A DNA stretch of 24,601 bases from JASFQI01 sp050115555 (GTDB taxonomy: Bacteria; Desulfobacterota; DSM-4660; Desulfatiglandales; HGW-15). Position numbers and translations under genes: made by a program. This document shows positions 21,766-24,601 of this stretch, in pieces (within the stretch, counting starts at the first letter, position 1; every line of letters begins with the position of its first letter). The notes below the pieces were generated by a model. It saw nothing but the letters and a program-made list of their open reading frames with translations, searched no databases and had not been told where the DNA came from. The stretch spans positions 1 through 24,601 of the forward strand of contig JASFQI010000029.1 of the NCBI GenBank assembly GCA_050115555.1. Reading direction: 5' to 3'.

Positions 21766-23658
21766 TCAAGCATCTCCGCCTGAGGCGAGGAGCAGACCTT
21801 TATCTTTATCCATCCCCTCGCCTTCCAAGGCGTCTCTACGAACCGGTTTTCGAGCGGACTCTTCCCCTTTGGCCTCCAGGCGATCTGCACTCCCGTCCAC
21901 CAGCTCTCTCAAGGCCTCCACCATGTCGCGCATCCCTCTTGCCTGGGCCCGAAGCTCCTCAGAGGCGGAAGCGGACTCCTCCGCATGGGACGCGTTCTGC
22001 TGGACCACCCGATCCATCTCATTGATCGCGCGGTTGACTTGCTCGATCCCGTTGGCCTGCTCGTCCGAGGCCGTGGAGATCTCGGTCATGAGCTCGTCCA
22101 CCTTGCCTGAACTCTCCTCCACTCGGCTGAACTCATCCAGGGACCGGGAAACCTGGTCCATGGACCCGCGAATCTTTTTTCCGATGTCCTCGATCTGGGT
22201 GCCGGTATCCCGGGCGGCCTCTGCAGCCCGCATGGCCAGATTTCGAACCTCATCCGCCACCACGGCGAAGCCGGCCCCGGCCTCTCCGGCGCGTGCGGCC
22301 TCTACGGCTGCATTGAGCGCCAACAGATTGGTCTGGAATGCGATCTCGTCAATCGTCTTGACGATCTTCTGGGTCTCCTTGCTGGCCTGATCGACTTGAG
22401 AAATGGACTCCGCCATCTCCTGCATGGTGTGCGAGCAGGCCTGCGTTGTTTGCCGGTTTTCCGATGAAAGCGCACTGGCCTGGCTTGCGTTCTCGGCATT
22501 GCGCCGGGTCATGGCGGACATCTCCTCCAAAGAAGAGGAGGTTTCCTCAATGGAGGCCGCCTGCTCGGACGAGCCTTCTGCCAGCGAATGGCTTGAGGAC
22601 GAGACCTGCGCCGAGGCCCCTGCCACCTGCTCCGAGCTCTGCGTCAACCTGTCGATGGTGCCGCGAAGCGAACGGTTCGTGGAGCGCGACACGAAGAATC
22701 CCAACAAAAGGAGCAGAAGAATGCTGCCCGCACCGAAGATCAGCGCAATGAGATCGCCCGTTCGATCCCCCTGCTCGATGCGCTCCTGAGTCTGACCTAC
22801 GACCCTCTGGGCGATATCCTGGACCTGCGATCCGGTCCCTTTGAGTGTGGTCATCAGGTCCTGGCTCTTCTCCCAGGACGAAACAACGGATCCCTCCAAG
22901 CGATCGACCTCGGTTAGAAACACTCCTGCCGCTTCCCATCCGTTTGTGTACTCATCGACACCAACCGCCTTGATCACGGTATCGATGTTCTTCATCGTCT
23001 TATCACGCCGTTCTTGGAGGAGCGATTTGTCTGCCTGATAGGCTTCAAGGTCCGTGAAAAGAAGGAGCCGAAGTATGCTGAGGATTTTTTCACTTCCAAG
23101 ACCCAGGAAATCTTTGAACTCCCTCCGAAGACCTGCACTGGAGTTGTCCAAGTACTCTCCTTCGATCATTTTCATGCTTTCTTCATAGTCGATCGCGTCG
23201 ACCATTTCTTTGATTCCCTCGTTCATTTGCTGAATGACCTGATTCAGGGCTTCCAAATCGCTGTCCATTCCTCGGATGAGCTCCACGACCGTCTGAAAGG
23301 CCTGCCCGTTCTCCCTCTCAATGCGCGAAATGTCGTCAACCAGGGATTCGATAAGGGGATCGTGAGTCTCGTCACGCAACCTCGTGATGATTTGGGTCAG
23401 TGAGGCTCGGAGCGTTTGATAATTTTCCAGCACAGAGGCGTCGTGATGATTCATGAACGCTTCTTCCATTTGAATCACCTCGAGGATGCCCGATCGAATC
23501 TGCTGACTTTCATTCCCCAATTGAATATTCAAATGTTTACGTACATCCAAATACTTGTTTACTCCTACAAGGACGCCCATCCCCAAAACGCCCACGCCGA
23601 TAATCAAGATGATTCTCGATCGCACCGTTGCCAGCCTGATTCGTTGAAAAAGCGCCAT
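21766..23658 (-). CDS. Methyl-accepting chemotaxis protein
   Basis: A 630-residue chemoreceptor. The start at 23658 (MALFQRIRL) has GAGGGTG upstream; five in-frame residues before it overlap that site. TM1 is at about residues 15-35. The ~250-residue periplasmic domain is all-helical (ESLVDDISRIERENGQAFQ, IDYEESMKMIEGE), closer to a helical-bundle sensor than to Cache. TM2 is DLIALIFGAGSILLLLLLGF at about 295-315. No clear HAMP follows. The long cytoplasmic helical hairpin has the signature EIAFQTNLLALNAAVEAARA, then GFAVVADEVRNLA. No CheR-tethering pentapeptide is seen at the C-terminus. A soluble Cache protein is encoded 78 bp upstream in the same direction, which could be a ligand-binding partner. 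Ligand unknown. Confidence 0.95.
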   Translation of the reverse strand: MALFQRIRLATVRSRIILIIGVGVLGMGVLVGVNKYLDVRKHLNIQLGNESQQIRSGILEVIQMEEAFMNHHDASVLENYQTLRASLTQIITRLRDETHDPLIESLVDDISRIERENGQAFQTVVELIRGMDSDLEALNQVIQQMNEGIKEMVDAIDYEESMKMIEGEYLDNSSAGLRREFKDFLGLGSEKILSILRLLLFTDLEAYQADKSLLQERRDKTMKNIDTVIKAVGVDEYTNGWEAAGVFLTEVDRLEGSVVSSWEKSQDLMTTLKGTGSQVQDIAQRVVGQTQERIEQGDRTGDLIALIFGAGSILLLLLLGFFVSRSTNRSLRGTIDRLTQSSEQVAGASAQVSSSSHSLAEGSSEQAASIEETSSSLEEMSAMTRRNAENASQASALSSENRQTTQACSHTMQEMAESISQVDQASKETQKIVKTIDEIAFQTNLLALNAAVEAARAGEAGAGFAVVADEVRNLAMRAAEAARDTGTQIEDIGKKIRGSMDQVSRSLDEFSRVEESSGKVDELMTEISTASDEQANGIEQVNRAINEMDRVVQQNASHAEESASASEELRAQARGMRDMVEALRELVDGSADRLEAKGEESARKPVRRDALEGEGMDKDKGLLLASGGDA

Positions 23659-23736
23659 GTCATTCACCCTCATTGCATGTGGCGAGTGGGAGCGCTCCGG
23701 ACCTCGTCCGGGCGCTCCGGACGCCGTGAACTTTCA

Positions 23737-24210
23737 TTACTCCTCATAGATGCCTGCCAGCATGGCCACATTTTCGCCGGGCACCTTGTACACATACGTG
23801 ACCTTGGGAGAGGGCTTTTTCTCGCCCGGCTTGGGCCACATGTAGCTGACCCATCCCTCCCCCTCATTCGCCGCCTTGTTAATGAACTCTGCAAAAAACA
23901 TCTTTCCGTTCACATCCTTGATGCCCATCAGGTTCTTACCGATCAAGCCGGGCTTGATGGGGTGGGCGATGTTGTACTGCTTTTCCAGGTCGACACAGAA
24001 CACGTATGTGTCCTTCCAGACAAAAGGTCCGCCCTTGTCGTTGAGCGTCTCCAGAGCCGACTCAAGGCCAACATCCGCCACCAGCTTTGCCGCTTCTTTG
24101 GTTTTGGCCACACATTCCTCTTTGGTGGCCTTGTCTCCGGCCCATGCGGAAACGGCAAACACCATGGCGACCCCCATCACGAACATCGAATACAGTACCT
24201 TCTTTTTCAT
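23737..24210 (-). CDS. Periplasmic single-Cache domain protein
   Basis: A 157-residue exported protein with AAGGAGAAGGAG before the ATG. The signal peptide (about 1-24) ends VSAWAGDK. The mature part is one sCache-2-like domain: an N-terminal helix with KEECVAKTKEAAKLV, then GGPFVWKDTYVFCVD, HPIKPGLIGKNLMGIKDVNG, FINKAANEGEGWVSYMWPKPGE and the closing strand KVTYVYKVPGENVAMLAGIYE. Membrane receptors usually carry this fold; here it stands alone with no membrane anchor. It lies just upstream of the chemoreceptor gene and downstream of a PAS protein, so it probably serves as a soluble sensor for small organic acids or similar ligands. That function is by analogy. Confidence 0.9.
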   Translation of the reverse strand: MKKKVLYSMFVMGVAMVFAVSAWAGDKATKEECVAKTKEAAKLVADVGLESALETLNDKGGPFVWKDTYVFCVDLEKQYNIAHPIKPGLIGKNLMGIKDVNGKMFFAEFINKAANEGEGWVSYMWPKPGEKKPSPKVTYVYKVPGENVAMLAGIYEE

Positions 24211-24271
24211 GACTCCTTCTCCTTTCCCTTTGGTAAATTTGTTGCGCCTCTGCGCAATCCGCTATGGTTTT

Positions 24272-24297
24272 CGAAAGGCCTGCTTCGAGGCCTTTCG
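24272..24297. repeat. Stem-loop between the PAS gene and the Cache gene
   Basis: CGAAAGGCC (24272-24280) and GGCCTTTCG (24289-24297) form a 9-bp perfect stem around an eight-base loop. It begins 7 bp beyond the PAS gene stop. There is no T-run on the minus strand, but its place suggests a 3'-end or attenuating hairpin. Confidence 0.5.
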
Positions 24298-24304
24298 GGT
24301 TTGA

Positions 24305-24601
24305 TCACGCCCCGTCCACAACGGCATGCACGGGGTAGAACAGGATCAAAAAAATGCCTTCGGGGTCCTCCAGAGGCACCACACAAATCTTCACCTTTCC
24401 CTTTTCTTTTCGACCTTTTTTGATATAGACTTCGTAGTTTGTGGGGACGTCCGTGCTTCCCAAAGCCCGGCGCCGAATGTTCGATATGACCCGCTCCAGG
24501 GAGTCCGCGTGAAAGACGCGTTCAATGCCCAGACCGGGTATCTCCGCCTCCGAAAAACCGGTCAACTGCCGGAATCGCGCGTTCGCACCCCATATGTGGA
24601 G
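24305..24601 (-). CDS. PAS domain protein, C-terminal 98 residues (5' end outside window)
   Basis: The frame is open from the window edge (LHIWGANARFRQLTGFSEAE) to the stop at 24305. Motifs are those of a PAS fold: NARFRQLTGFSEAEIPG in the first helix region, then VFHADSLERVISNIRRRAL, YEVYIKKGRKEKGKVKICVVP and the last strands GIFLILFYPVHAVV. The TTG at 24565 is not the true start because the homology extends upstream. It is the last domain of what may be a longer sensor. Its neighbours (Cache protein, chemoreceptor) point to signal transduction. Confidence 0.75.
   Translation of the reverse strand, partial: LHIWGANARFRQLTGFSEAEIPGLGIERVFHADSLERVISNIRRRALGSTDVPTNYEVYIKKGRKEKGKVKICVVPLEDPEGIFLILFYPVHAVVDGA

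Overview
The window reads as chromosomal DNA of an anaerobic deltaproteobacterium (Desulfobacterota). A Syntrophobacterales-type sulfate reducer or syntroph is my best guess. The inference rests on gene content: an ftsE-ftsX-envC-ctpA-polysaccharide deacetylase run, a DUF3786 iron-sulfur protein, an EncFtn-like ferritin, an AmrS-type radical SAM enzyme, a LysR regulator of the selenium-metabolism type, and a probable selenoprotein. No rRNA, tRNA, insertion sequence or CRISPR array was seen.

Layout. 1-5892 (minus strand): cell-envelope and division block in transcription order ftsE, ftsX, envC, a CtpA-type S41 protease, divergent polysaccharide deacetylase, and the first 49 codons of a further gene. 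6140-8125 (minus): a TolC-family outer-membrane factor and a small Cys-rich protein, with inverted repeats between them. 8593-9701 (plus): an Rrf2 Fe-S regulator followed by a metallo-beta-lactamase-fold hydrolase. 9955-11177 (plus): a selenium-type LysR regulator, translationally coupled to a small TusA/SirA-like gene interrupted by one in-frame TGA. 11223-14759 (minus): EncFtn-like ferritin, DUF3786 Fe-S protein, a gene remnant, a zincin-like metallopeptidase, a frameshifted periplasmic protein and a methyltransferase. 15383-19005 (plus): CstA transporter, a small membrane protein, a 96-residue protein and an ArsA/Get3-type ATPase. 19008-21268 (minus): two tandem radical SAM proteins, both with twin-arginine-like leaders. 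21766-24601 (minus): a chemoreceptor, a soluble single-Cache protein and the end of a PAS protein.

The most interesting locus is 10947-11177. The reading frame starts on the LysR stop codon (ATGA overlap) behind a good AGGAG site. It stays open for 76 codons apart from a TGA at codon 15. That TGA falls exactly where TusA-family proteins have their catalytic cysteine (D-x-R-G-x-x-C), and it is followed at the right distance by a bacterial SECIS-like hairpin. I read it as a Sec-containing sulfur- or selenium-carrier protein that standard gene callers would miss.

The intergenic spaces hold at least three families of diverged repeats: a 63-nt hairpin element, a pair of ~95-nt elements, and a pair of 43-nt elements. 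There is also a degenerate GATNNN hexamer tract.
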